64,000 nucleotides of DNA from Pseudisothecium myosuroides (taxonomy: Eukaryota; Streptophyta; Bryopsida; Hypnales; Lembophyllaceae), in NCBI GenBank assembly GCA_951799445.1, contig OX637287.1, forward strand, positions 33,870,224-33,934,223, written 5' to 3'. The notes under the pieces were generated by a model. That model saw only the letters and a list, made by a program, of their open reading frames with translations. It had not been told where the DNA came from and made no database searches. This document shows, piece by piece, positions 47,623 to 59,914 of the stretch. Made by a program: the position numbers and the translations under genes. Within the stretch, counting starts at the first letter, position 1; the number at the start of each line of letters is the position of its first letter.

Positions 47623-49237
47623 TGCATGTAACAACGCACAAATGTCGTCCACCTCAACTCAATTGCTTTCAACATTTTAAGCAGCACTTACACGCGCATC
47701 AGGGAAGCTGACATGCTGAACGGACCGTTCCAGGTGTAAAACCCGAACGCCTCGGTGGAGCACTTCGCTACCCTCACCACACTTTCACTTTTGCCCGTGG
47801 AATCTTTGTCGACTTGGCGACCTCGTATGCAACCACGCTCCTGGTTCCAATTAACAATTAGACAGGCCTGCACGTACTCACAAGCCTGGTGGGCAAACAT
47901 GCAGGCCCGAACCAAACCGTATAAGTACCACACACCAGCTCCTTGCCTTCATCAACAGTCTCTCTTTCAATTCAAGCTAGCCCTGATCTCACATTCGATT
48001 TCAAACCTTCAGTTGATAACGCGTTCCAAACTTGAGTGAAGTCTTTCTGAATCTAGTTTCTGGGAGTTTGACACAATGGCAGCCTCTACGATGATGTTGC
48101 AGACTAGTGCTCTTGGTTTTGGAACTGGACTGAGCTCCAGGTTCCAGCCTTTGGGAACTGCCTCCCCTTCTTTGGCAACGTTTCGGAGGCGCCAGCAGAT
48201 GATTAGCTGCGAGGCGGGAAACAGCAACAGTCCGGGCGGGTTGAGGGAGGCGGTGGACCGGGCTACGAAGAAGCCTATCACGAGAGAGGGTATTCTGCAG
48301 CACCAGGAAAAGGACGACTCGGAGAAGAAGTCGGTCGTGGGGACGGAGCCCAGTGCTTCCGGGTCGTTTTACCCGCGTCCGGAGATTGAGAGGAGGCCGG
48401 AGACCGGAGACTTGAACTTCACTAGCGTGTTTGCGTTCGATGGTGCTGCACCGGAAACCATCAACTGCCGCTTGGTAAGGCCTTGATTTGAACTGGCGCA
48501 TTATTTGTTGGCGCTGGTGTTTTTTGTTGTACGCCGCTTGCACGTGTCTCTCAGTGGTAGCTCTATTCTGGCTGCCTATTACATTCCCGATTACATTACA
48601 GAGTCTGATGAAGAGATCCCAAACCCCAGCTAGTAGCTCCTCTACTGTTGTAAGAAATCGTCCTTGTGGACAATATTGCTACCAAGTTGGAAGCAAGATA
48701 GACTACATAAATCTCCAGAGTCTGAGTTGCAAAGATGTGAATAAATGTCACCGTTGAGGATTACCTTCTTCACTGACAAATATTAATAAGTGGTAATGTT
48801 GCATTTCGAATGTCTGAGAGTATGTACCTCTTCAGTTTGAGTAGCAGGATTACGAGTTTTGTGTCTTCGCAGGCTTGGCAAGCCCGTTGGCAAGCTGGCA
48901 TTAATTATGGGCTTTGCGGTATGGAATTCATGTTCTGACTTGGCTATGGTGATGGGCTGCAGGCAATGCTGGGCATCGTGTGGGCGTTCTTCGCCGAGAA
49001 GGCCACGGGTTTAACCGTTTTCGAGCAGCTCTACACTCCGGGTCAAACTGGTCTGGTGTGGTTTGTGGGTGCCGTGCAGCTGTTCACGTACGCTTCTCTC
49101 GTCCCCATCGCCAATGGCGAATCTACCGATGCTCGGAGCTTCGGGCCGTTCACGGCACAAGCTGAGCGATGGAATGGGCGACTGGCTATGCTTGGCTTTT
49201 TGGCACTTCTCCTCACGGAGATGTATCGCCACGCTCC
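47623..49237 (+). repeat. ELIP segmental duplication, copy 1
   Basis: Matches 62386-64000 almost base for base: promoter, exon 1, most of the intron, and exon 2 to the window end. The block begins with TGCATGTAAC in both copies; sequence before it is unrelated. The true right end lies beyond what the window shows for copy 2. Confidence 0.93.
47920..47927 (+). promoter_or_regulatory. TATA box of ELIP copy 1
   Basis: TATAAGTA lies 149 bp before the start codon. A CACGTA core (47871-47876, ACGT-type, as bound by bZIP factors such as HY5) and a CCAATT box (47847-47852) lie just upstream. The layout fits a strong light- or stress-inducible promoter; this function is inferred. Confidence 0.55.
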
Positions 49238-49250
49238 TGTCTTCCACTGA
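48076..49250 (+). CDS. ELIP: Early light-induced protein (ELIP), copy 1
   Basis: Two exons, 48076-48474 and 48963-49250, joined at a phase-0 GT-AG intron; 228 aa. ELIPs sit in thylakoid membranes under high light or desiccation, bind chlorophyll and carotenoid transiently and limit photo-oxidative damage. Residues 1 to about 45 (MAASTMMLQTSALGFGTG..., rich in Ser, Ala and Arg) look like a transit peptide. Three membrane helices follow: helix I from PETINCRLAMLG (about 128-155), helix II LVWFVGAVQLFTYASLVP (about 165-185), helix III from ERWNGRLAMLGF (about 202-225). Helices I and III carry the ExxNxRxAM chlorophyll-binding motif; its first half ends exon 1 and the rest opens exon 2. A three-helix layout separates ELIP from one-helix and two-helix relatives. 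Its promoter is shared with the downstream copy. Confidence 0.94.
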
Positions 49251-50826
49251 ATTCAACTGATAGCATTGCCTTAGCTTGGAACTGATGGAGCTGCAATTTT
49301 TAGAAGTACAGACCTTGAGGAGTGAATGTCAGGCTCTTAGGCTAGTGTGATCAATCATCAATGTAGGTGAACCGCAAGGATATTGGAGAATGGTACTGCA
49401 GTTCTTTGGTAATATAATGAAAGTGTATATCTTTTTTCAATTATGCTTTACTTCTAAGCTTTGGAGTAAATTGGGAGTGAATGGTTTATATTGTTTCTCT
49501 TTGACGACAAATTTGATATGTTGAATACTGGGTAGGATGTCTGCTATTGTTAGCTGAGGAGTATTTTGTTTGGTACACAAGCAGTTGAAATATGAATTTT
49601 TCAAATCGATGTTATTAGACAATCTGTCTGGCTATACATACTCTGCCTCAGACAAATAAATAAGTTCCTGAACTTCATCATGATCTGAATTTGGAGTGAA
49701 AGATTTGGTTAATCTGGTTTGAATACATATGAAAAATTCTTGGGAAAAAATATACCCGTCTATCAAAGTCGGCCAAAATTATTATTATTATTTTTTTTTA
49801 CATTGATTTTTTTTAAAAATTCCTTGGGAAGAGATTTGGAAAAGAAATAAATGATTGTTGCAAATGTCTGAATAATCAGAAAATGGGCTTTAAACAAACT
49901 TTTGAATGAGCCATACGTAAGTGGGTGATTGAAACACTTGTACTATTTTCTGTTACACGTCGCGTGCTGATTAGTTTTTTGGCCATAATTCTTGGGTTTT
50001 GACTCCAAATGATTCAAAATTCATAGACAAGGTACTGATGACTACTATACACCTTGTCTATTTTTTTGGAATTTTTTAAAAATGTTTTAATTTTTAATAA
50101 TAGCCCCCGATATTATGTCACAAATGCCAATTTGGAGGTTTTTAGTACTATTTAGTACCCTTAAACACGAATTTGGAGCTGAAATTTGGTAGAGATGGTC
50201 TTCTAGTAGACTTGTAGCTATATTCCAAAAGAATTCTAAAAATACTTAATTTTGTGTGGTGTAGAAGTCTACAAATTGAGTCCCTTTCTACTAGCATTTT
50301 GAAGCATGTAAAAAATTATTTTGGTGGATTTTTTGGTGTATGACCATCTCCATAGAGTTGCCACAAATGGCCAATTTTTATTTTTTTATTTAAGTTTTTT
50401 CCTATTTTCTACTAATTAAAACATCAAAATATGTATTTTCTTAAGATTTGGCACTTTTCTAGTTCTCCTACTTAGAGAATTTCTTAATGAATTTCCTTTG
50501 TTGGTTACCTTCAGCTTGAAGGTGCATACATTGGCCATATTTTTTTAATTTTTTTAAAAATTGATTTTCTAATTTTAAAGTACACCAACAAAAATCATGA
50601 ATACTATTGCAAAACGCAACAAATAGTATAGGTGTTTCATGCAATCACCCAAGTCTTAGAATATCAAATTCAGCACCTTCTTAATGTTTGTATAATTAAG
50701 ATGTCAAATTTTTGTAAGGAAAATAATTCAAATCTAAAAGTGATTGGTGAAGAACTTTTTCCAACTTTAATTATTTATTTGGGATGAGATGTTGACCTTA
50801 ATAGCCAAGAAGAGTACAACCAACTA
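49251..50826. other. ELIP 3' flank and AT-rich intergenic DNA
   Basis: An AATATAATGAAAG stretch near 49411 could be the polyadenylation region. Beyond about 49700 the sequence is AT-rich without recognisable genes. Confidence 0.45.
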
Positions 50827-52440
50827 CTTCCTCAATCTTGAATTAAATCTGGGGTTTCTTAGAAAATGTTGGATTAATATAAAGAGTGTTCTTACTTGGA
50901 CGAGAATGCCTAATTGTTACAGCATTTAGTCAATCCCAGTGGGCCTAAAATTATGGAAGCTAATAGTGAAGCCTAGCATGTTGAAAAAAAGCGACGAAAT
51001 TGGCAATTTTCTAGAAATTTTCAACTCTCCGATGAAATAAATTCACTGCAACCGCTACCAACTTTGGTGCCTCTAACTTCGAGCAGGTCCCCTGCATTTA
51101 ACATAAGTGGATTTCAACATTCAAACTTTCTCAAAAAGGGTGTCATTGTTATCGGAACTGTAATGCTTCAAAAAGATCCTTTAACCCCTAAATGCCTAAG
51201 GACTTTTTTGAGCTTCTAGGAATTTGCTCTAAATTGAATAAGAAGCCAAAATTTTGATAAGTTGCATCATTTTTTTGGAATTGTAACCATACAAATTCAA
51301 ACTAGACGTGTTAGAGATCACATCGGAAAAGAAAACACAACAATATCACTTATGGATTGAAAGATTATAATGTTTGATCATGAGGGTGTTAAAACTAAGA
51401 AATTCAGTTGAAATCCTCTTTTTCACACATCAAATCTAAAAAGTTGGTCACCAAAAAAATACGAGGTTAAAGGGCCTAACATGCATAACTCCAATCAACT
51501 TATGGCTTTTCAAAATCCACTCTACAATTTTTTTAAATGAATTTTTAATGTGATTTTTCCTCCAAGATCTAGTGTATTTGAAGCTCATTTCTAAGAGTCC
51601 TCAACACTACGGAAAGTCAAGATTACAATGGGTACTCTTGCACAAAATCTTGAATAGAAAAATCATAATCAATCATTTTCAAAATCAAATTTCTAGTGCT
51701 AAAATTAGATTTCAAAAAGAATTTTACAAAAATATTTACTATTGAAAATAAAAACTTGGTTAGGTTTTATTTAACTTCAAAGTATCGTTGACACCAAAAT
51801 TTGGTGCCTCGGGCATTTAGGGGTTAAGTCAATTTTGATGACCTGCAGTTATTGTATTCGATGTTTTCTTGTAGTCATAGTCATAGTCTAATTGTTTGTC
51901 AATTAGCCCTTGACACCGTTCTTTCAACAAATGAGAAACCTAACAAGCATGAGGTTCTTGCCCAATTCTTTGAAGTCAACTTCGAGACAAGATTAGGAGT
52001 ACACATTTATGACTTTGATTTTACAAATTCTGCTTCAAAAAATTTCCTTTTCGATTTCTTTGGAGATAGCATTGATCAACATTACAATTTCCTATTAGAA
52101 GCAAGCATTGTTTAAGCGAGTGTGATTAGTACATTAGATCTCAAATAGCATGAGGGACTCTGGCCTAAACCAGAGAGCAGTAGAGTGCCAAGAAGTTACA
52201 ACTTTTATTGTCCGTTGAAGTTTTTTTCACTTTTAATTCGAACACTATTATTAGTTAAATTGCTTGGGAATGTACGGAGCGCTTTGTTTTTCACAATCAT
52301 TAGTCATATGTGGTGTGTGCTGTCACTACTTGTTGATTTCGTTGCTTCTCTGGAGGTGGAGTGTGAAGAAGTTGAAACATCAAATTAATTTGAGATAAAC
52401 AAATTTTGAAAATCCAGTATTTAATTTAAAACAAAGGGAG
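50827..52440. mobile_element. Degenerate mariner-related element
   Basis: The left end is CTTCCTCAATCTTGAATTAA and the right end in reverse complement is CTCCCTTTGTTTTAAATTAA. They are similar to each other and, past the first 20 bases, to the left end of the mariner-like element at 25746 (CTGGG(G)TTTCT(G/T)AGAA). TA flanks both sides (50825-50826, 52441-52442). No transposase frame remains. A TTAA-type MITE (51181-51827) is nested inside. Confidence 0.6.
51181..51827 (-). mobile_element. TTAA-type MITE (647 bp)
   Basis: Both ends are intact: TTAACCCCTAAATGCC at the left and GGCATTTAGGGGTTAA at the right, a 16-bp perfect inverted pair. It aligns along its full length with the reverse complement of 34762-35406. 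It is non-coding and nested in a mariner-related element. Confidence 0.88.
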
Positions 52441-52442
52441 TA

Positions 52443-53894
52443 ACAATTATGTTAAATAAGGTTTGACAAAAATAGTAAAGAGCTTCTACTAGTATGACTA
52501 ACCCCAAGAGGTTTAAACTCTTAGAGTTTGTTTTTTATGATTTGGGATAAGTTCCTATGGGAAAACATAATTTGTATTCATTTGATGCTTGGGGGAAAAA
52601 TTACATGTTTCTAAGCACAAAATGTGCAAGCCCAAACAATAAACAAAAACTACAAAAATGCAAATATTTAAAACTAATTTTCTTAATACTATTATCATAA
52701 AGTATATTTATGTCTACGCGGAAAACTTTGATTCAATCCATTTGAATAAGTGATGTGAAAGTTATAAAAAAAAACTTGTTTTTTTCAGCAATTAAATCAT
52801 TTTTTGAAAAAGTAATGAAGTCAATTTACATAATTTCTCAAAAGAAATCCATCTAGGTTATACTATATTACTTGAAACAATAATTTTACTACTACTATTG
52901 ACTTGTTTCAATTCTAAAATTACTTATGATTTAATTTGCATTTCCAACTTGTATTTACTTTTATTTAAAATAATTTAATAATGTTTTTTTATTTTTTAAT
53001 AATAATTATTGTTAATTTTTAAAATCTTTTTCTCAAATCTTAATTCAATTTTCCATCATGAAGATTTAAACCTCAAAAGTTTGTAATGCAAAGAATTTGA
53101 ATTAACCTTAGAAAGATGGTCTTGTCACCGAGGAAATCATCCTTTTTAATTAACTATATAAATCATTACTTTAAAAAATCCAAAAATTACTCATTGAAAG
53201 TGAAATTACTCTTCTTTTCACACAAATTTTCAAGTATGACCATTTGCACTTACAAGAAAGGATCTCTTGTCAATCCATTAAACACTAAATGTCTGCAACA
53301 TCCTTCTGGACAAACCTCGTGGCTATATTGTGATAGAAAAAGTTTGCTTAAGATTGCAAACATTAGAGAAATTTTTAGCCCTTGGAAGGGCAATTTGACT
53401 GCAAGAAAATGTGCGATAGGAGAAATTATTAGTTCAAACTAACTCACAAAGAATCATGCTAGTGAAAGTCAGCTTGTATGCCTTGTCAGATTTTCAATAA
53501 ATTTTAATTTTTCAATATTTTAGTTTTATTTATTTTTTGATATATATATTTTTCAATATTTTTTTATTTCACTATATTTGCACATCTTCCAAAAGTCAAG
53601 CAGACCTCCACAAGGTTCACATTTTTCTAATGTATGGATTTATAGGTTATTGAAAGACAAGAAATTGATTGCATGAGACTTGTAGATGCTTCAAAAAGAG
53701 GAGGTAGGAAAATTAAAAAAAAATTCAGTAAAATCTCAACAAAAGAATCAACATTGTATTGAATGGACAAGGGTACCAAAATGAAAAGTTGGGTAGGGAA
53801 GTAAAACTAATTCATCACTTGAGACTTAGAGTTTTTTTCTCTTTAAATTTTACATCTTACCATTGTATTTTTTGGATCAAAAATCCTAAAAAGA
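52443..53894. other. AT-rich intergenic DNA, no gene seen
   Basis: Low-complexity AT-rich sequence with only short frames lacking recognisable features. Confidence 0.5.
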
Positions 53895-54252
53895 GTGTCA
53901 AACTATAATATGTGAAGTATTTACCACTGTATTGTTTTATTTCTGTAAAAGCCAAAAGTACCTAAAATACTCCAAAATCTTGCTTGTAAATAAGTTAGAT
54001 GTCTTAAAGATAGCATAAGTCTAAGTTTATAAAATGATTCATAAAATACCTAACTTGACCTACCAGTGCATGTAACAAAATTCGGCTAAATGGGAGTGTT
54101 AGTATTGGAGGTGTTAAATTTCTTTTAGGCTTAGACGTAACTAGAGTTACCATTCAATTCAAAAGAAGGTAGAAGTTAAATTAGTAGTCTTGTACATGAA
54201 GAACTCAAGCCACACAAAGAGAAGAGCATCTAAGGTCAAAGCGAGAAGTGTT

Positions 54253-55388
54253 TTAACCCCTAAAGTCCCAAGACCTTTTTTTCATTGAAATCCATTTAAA
54301 ACTACCATTTCTATTGCAAAGAATAAAGAACTTTAAAACTAGTTTTTTTTTCCATATCTAATTGTACTACACTAGCCTAAAAAAAGCGTGAAAATTTTTC
54401 AGAAACTTTACCACATAGAGTGCAAGATAAAATGCATTTAAAGTGATGAAAAACAATTTTTTTTCACCGTTCTTGACTAGATTTTTTGACTTTAAATCTT
54501 CTTAACTTAAATTTTTTGCACTATTGATTTTGACTTTTTAGAAGAGTTGAGTTGAGAATCTAGGAAAAGAATTTAACAAAAAAATACTTAATTTTCACTC
54601 ATTAAAAAATTATTAACTAGAAGATTGAAGGAAAAACTAATCATTAATAGCTCTAACATGAAATTAAAACACAATCATTCCAATGGTGAGATTGCGCTAG
54701 CAAGAAAATTTAACCGTATCTAACAATTTTTTTGGAAAAATTGTAAAAATTTCATTCAAAAATAAATTCTATAAATTATTCTCTAGAAAATGCTATGATT
54801 GCCCGAAAACAAGTTTGACTATAACTTTCTCATCACTAGTCCAAATAGAATGAATCAAAGCTCAAATGTAGACAAAAATAGAATCTTTAAAAAAAAAAAA
54901 AAAAAATTTGTGATTTTTTTTGGATTGCCCCTCAAGCTGCTTTTGGGACTCAAGGTGGCATAGCTTTTGTTTCCAATCAACGGTGCTAGTATGTGAGCCC
55001 AAGAATGCGAGCTTGTGAGCATTGAACCTACAATATAGGTACCTATAATATAGATAACACACACTATAGAAGGTGTATCTATTATAAACACCTATAATAT
55101 GGGCATTTGTAATATACATACACTATAATCCTAGACGGTTTCTATAGTATATACACCTATAACATAGGTGTATAGTATTCTAGACTTGTGGGCTCACATT
55201 CCTATGCTCACATAATAGCAACCCTCTGTTCCTAGTCACCAATTGAAATAAAAATTATATTCCTAGAAAGCTAATCTGATTTCCTATTTTCAAAAAAAAT
55301 TCAAAATATGATGTCAAAAATTGAGATCACACAAGCCTACTTGTAATCCCAAGAATCCTCGCAGGGACTTTGGGACTTTAGGGATTAA
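54253..55388 (+). mobile_element. TTAA-type element, copy B
   Basis: The ends are TTAACCCCTAAAGTCCCAAG and GACTTTAGGGATTAA. The right arm of the surrounding inverted repeat gives the empty site: AGGTGTT-TCAA-GTATAAAAGCATGCC in reverse complement at 60445-60469, against AAGTGTT-TTAA-[element]-TTAA-GTGTAAAAACATGCC here. One TTAA-like tetramer in the empty site against two in the filled site indicates a 4-bp TTAA target duplication. There is no transposase. Confidence 0.87.
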
Positions 55389-55720
55389 GTGTAAAAACAT
55401 GCCAAAATTTCAATGGTGCGATGAGTTTGCCAAAATTCTAGACTACTCAAAAAATCCCAACCCACCTAATTTTGTAGAAGGTAATAGTCAATAAACTTTA
55501 TTGAAACAAGTGCAAAGTGATAATATGAGCTTGCATTAAGTAAGTAGGACCTTCTCAAGGTCAACTGTTGAATTTTGAATTTTTATAAATAGCAAAGCTT
55601 TAGATTTCAGAAGGTCAACTACTAAAACAAACCTTGGTAAATTTTTAGAAAATATTCAAGTTGCAATAAAATTCTAATAAAAATTAGGATAGTATGTTTT
55701 GTGATAATAAAATGCTACAA

Positions 55721-55876
55721 CAAATGAGGGTTGTTACATTGGACATGTTATTATTCATCACATGTCCATTGAACAAGTTCCTCTTCATCACATCTGCTTG
55801 AAACATGCATGTGAGACATTGGATGTGTTCAATGGGACATATAATGAATAAGAATGTATCCAATGTAAAGACCTTA
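55721..55876. mobile_element. Foldback MITE, about 156 bp
   Basis: Almost the whole segment pairs with itself: TTACATTGGACAT...ACATGTCC near the left, and its complement GGACATATAA...TCCAATGTAA near the right. It is absent at the matching point of the right arm (near 60130), so it is an insertion. Confidence 0.6.
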
Positions 55877-55895
55877 CAATAAATTTTTAGGCATT

Positions 55896-56800
55896 TTAAC
55901 CCCGAAAGGACTAAGGCCTTTACTCTGCCAAAAAACACTCAAAATTGCCATTTCTATAGCAAAAAGTAAAAAAAATTGAAAATTGTTTTTTTTTCAGATC
56001 TAACCCTAGGATCTTACACCTTACTAGTATGAGAATGTGTGGAAAAATTTTCAGAATTTTTGACCGCACAAATTGCAAGATATCTGCATTTCAAGTGAAA
56101 AGAAACAAATTTTTCAGCACATTGTAGGACTAGATTTTTTGACTTTGACTATTTTCAACTTAATTTTTTTGCACTACAGAGTTTTTAAGCTTTAAATCTT
56201 TATAGTGAAGAATTGAGTTGAGAGTCTAGGGAAAAAAAATTCAAAAAAACTAAATTTTCATTCTTAAAAAATTTGTTAAGTAGAAGTAGATACAAGATAG
56301 AAGGAAGTTTAAAATATTAATATCTTTTAGATGGAATTAAATGCAATAATCCCAATGGTGAGATTGTTCTAGCAAGCAAACTAAACCATGTGAAACTTTT
56401 TTTTTGAAAAATTGCAAAAATTGCATTTAGAAATGAATCCTACAAGTTATTTTTTTCTAGAAGATGCTCTAATTGCCCAAAAAACAAGATTGTCCATAAC
56501 TTTCTCATGACAAATCCAAATGAAATGAATCAAATCTTTCCACATTGACAAAAATATAATCTATGAGCAAAAAAAATTAAAATTAAAATTTTTGCAAAAT
56601 TTTTTTGTTGCCCCCTCTCCCTTGTTTTGAACTTATTTGGGCATAACTTTTGTCCCAGGCACCAATTGAAAAAAAAATTATATTCCCACAAAGCTAATCA
56701 GCTTTTCTATCTTCATTAAAAGTTGTAAAAAATTAGGACAAAATTTCAGCCCATACGTACCTCCCCAAAATCCCATTTGTCATCCAAAGGGACATTGATA
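55896..56800 (+). mobile_element. TTAA-type element, copy C
   Basis: The left end is TTAACCCCGAAAGGACTAAG. The interior follows copies B and D closely. The right end (AAAGGGACATTGATA) has decayed. The right arm of the inverted repeat lacks it: GGCATT-CCAA at 60109-60118 (reverse complement) against GGCATT-TTAACCCC here. Confidence 0.7.
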
Positions 56801-57263
56801 AGTACCCAAGTAGACAAGACCAACTATTTGTGGTAGATTTCAAATGAATTTGAATTGTAAACCAAAGCCCCAAGAGCATGCGACATCCAAACAAGGTCAA
56901 AGAAAAAAATTTTACTCCCAAAACTCTTCCGGACACTCTCTACGCAAGTCATAATCTTTGAAAAGTGCAAATTCCATCATGTAGATTTTATAGTTCTTTA
57001 TTTTATCAAATTGTGACTTTTATTAATATGAATGATTTTGGAGTAGGGAATAAGGGGTCTTATCCAATTTGAATAAAAACTAAAGAAGTTAGAGTAGGAT
57101 AAAGTTTAGTCTTTAAATGGTTTAGTTTTGGATGAAATGAACTTAGATTCATTCAATTAGGTTAAAACAAGAATGTCAAAATCCCTTAACTACCTACAAC
57201 TGAACTCCAAAGAAAAACATTAATTTGGACCCACAAGGCCATAGTAGTAGATGGACAATTATT

Positions 57264-58800
57264 GCATTATGTGAGCATTTGATTTCCATCCTTGAGATAA
57301 AGCAAGCACAATTGGGTTTCTTTGCATTTTAGTTTTTGAATCCTAAAATAAATATCTAAGTGTTGTCCAATTGGTCTTCTAAGCAATGGACCAATATTTT
57401 CTTTTGATTTGTTTTAAAACTTCCAACTCAATTTATACTAGCTTGTTTCTCCACATTGACTTTTTGTTTTGGAGGTCTGATTATAAATTATATCTAAATT
57501 CTAAGGGTTTTTTTTACTCTAATTGAATGAATTTTGTAATTTTCATTCAAAACTTTTAAACCTACCATAGTAACTATCTTGATAACTTTTTAAAATTACC
57601 ACAATAAAAAATTTCAATAACTTCTAATATTATTCTGATAACTATCTTGATATTTTTTTAAATTATCACAATAATTGTTCGTGTAATTTTTTAATTTTAC
57701 TATGATATATGATATAAAGTCAATTGATCTTTTTGCCTTATCCTCAATGACTTTGTCTCTCACCTTTGGGCAAGTTTTGTCAACTTTAAAAAAAACATCA
57801 ACAACTACTCGCAAACAACTCACAAAACTCTCTTTCAACTTCAAAACTTCAAAACTTCATAATATTTTGGCAATTTGGCAATTTTTGATGATTTTATTGT
57901 TTTCTAATAGCTCTAACGGTTCTTCACATCCTTGACAACTAAAAATAAGATATCAAAAAGTTCTCACACAAAAATATGCAAAAAGATCTTTTTGCCTTAT
58001 CCTCAATGACTATTAATGCATTATGTGAGCTTTTTATCTCCATCCTTGAGATAAAGCAGGTACAACTGGGTTCTTTGGTTCCAATTTTCGAATCCTAAAG
58101 TAAATGTCTAAGCGTTGTCCAATTAAACTTCCAAGTAATGGACAAGTATTTTTTTTTTCTATTTTTTTTAAAAGTTCCAAATCAACTATACTAACTTGTT
58201 TGTCCAAATTGAATTCTTTTTGAAGGTTTAATTTTAAATTATATCTAGATTCTGATGTTCTTTTTTGAATCTAATTGGATGAATTTTGTAATTTTCATTC
58301 AAAACTTCTAAACCTACTATAGTAACTCTTTTGATAATCTTTTAATAATTACCACAATAAAAAAATTCCAATAACTTCTAATTAATATTATTTTTTATAA
58401 CTATCTTGGTAACTTTTAAAATTATCACAATAACTGTTTGTGTAAGTTTTTTTATTTCACAACGATAAATGATGTAAAGTCAACCAATATTATTGCGTTA
58501 TCTGCAAAGACTTTGTCTCTCACCTTTGGCCAAGTTTTGTCAACTTTAAAAAAAACATCAACAACTACTTGCAAAACAACTCTCAAAACTCTTTTTCAAC
58601 TTCAAAACTTCATAATATATTGGCAATTTTGCAATTTCACAATTTTTGATGATTTTATTGGTTCCAAGAAGCTCTAATGGTTCTTGACACCCTCGGCAAC
58701 TAAAAATAGGATTTTGAAAAACTCTCACACAAAAATTTAGCACTATTCTAGCAACTCTCAAAACCCTCATTCAACTTCAAAAATTCAATCTCTATAGCTT
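57264..58800. repeat. Tandem duplication, about 754-bp period
   Basis: GCATTATGTGAGC occurs at 57264 and 58018. Both units continue through TCCATCCTTGAGATAAAGCA, ACTTTGTCTCTCACCTTTGG and TTTTGTCAACTTTAAAAAAA. A shorter third partial unit follows from about 58720 (TTTTTGATGATTTTGTTGTTTC). Confidence 0.85.
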
Positions 58801-59914
58801 TATAGCAGTTTGGTAGTTTTTGATGATTTTGTTGTTTCTGGGAAGCACTAACAATTCTTGACATTGTAGACAATTAAAGATAAGACATCAAGAAGCTATC
58901 ATATACAAATTTAGTATAAGTCCACCAAATCCATCGCCCCTCAAGGTTTTTGCAATTTTCTTCAAAACAACCTATAAGTTGTATTTTTTTTGTTACCTTG
59001 AAACTAGTTGCAAACTAAAATTTATACTGAAATGCTTGTATCAACCACTTACTAAACTCTTTTTGAGCTCTCAAACAAAGAAAAAAAAATTTAGTCCTAA
59101 GTTTCAAGCTTTCACCATCACAAAGGCTTTAATGATAAAGACTAGTGGAAGAAAAAAAGAAAACCTTGAAACACACAAGATTTCACAAGCAAAGCCAAAG
59201 TTTCACTTTCAGTTGAAAATATGACTCAAGGAACTTGACAAGAATTCTTATTTGCATGTCAAGGCTCTAGGGAGAATTCTCAACAAGTTGGGATTTCCAC
59301 AAAAGGAGCTTGTGCAAAATACTTGACACAAATACAAAGGACTCTAGAAAGTTTCAACTAACGGCATAACTAGAATTTGGTTAGAACTTCTAGGATTAGT
59401 ACTTGACTAACAAAATCCACCCAAATTAATATCTCTAGATCAATATATTAGTAGATTTAATATGTCCAAACAGTAGAACCAAGGCGCTAAAGCTTGAAGG
59501 AATTTCTAAGAATGCACCAAAACCAAAGAAATAAGCCCCAAAGGCTCCAAAAATAACACATAGAAATAATAATTGCCAAAAGTTTACCAAAATACAATGT
59601 TAAATGAGAGATCAAAGTTTTATTTAGAAATAAGGTAGTTTAGAGAGAGAAAGGGTGGTCTTTTATACATTTTTCAAAAGCCTCCCCTTCTTGTTAACCC
59701 TCAAGATTGTCTTAGAAAAAAATGGCTAATTATCCAAAAAAAATCAAATTCATTGTTGGACTAATTCTAACTATTGAAAAAAAAATTAAATAACAAGCAG
59801 AATGCACCATTGACTTTGAAAGCCCCAAATGAGCTTGAAAGACCCCATACCCCCTACTCAAAGGTCATTTAGACTCATAAAATTTGTAAATTGCCAAAAT
59901 AAAAAACCCAAAAA
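58801..59914. other. AT-rich repeat loop, no gene seen
   Basis: No recognisable coding region between the tandem duplication and the right arm of the inverted repeat. Confidence 0.45.

Noticed and set aside
47287..47631. Overlapping open frames on both strands before ELIP copy 1
   Set aside because: No family features, no ATG at the plus-strand frame start, and the stretch is not part of the ELIP duplication.
48873..48918. Possible extra 46-nt exon in the ELIP intron (CAG before, GTATGG after; conserved in copy 2)
   Set aside because: Its length is not a multiple of three, so inclusion would shift the frame. Direct joining of exon 1 to 48963 restores the ExxNxRxAM motif exactly.
51852..52115. 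87-codon plus-strand frame inside the degenerate mariner-related element
   Set aside because: No transposase motif such as QQDNA or SPD; probably chance in a decayed element.
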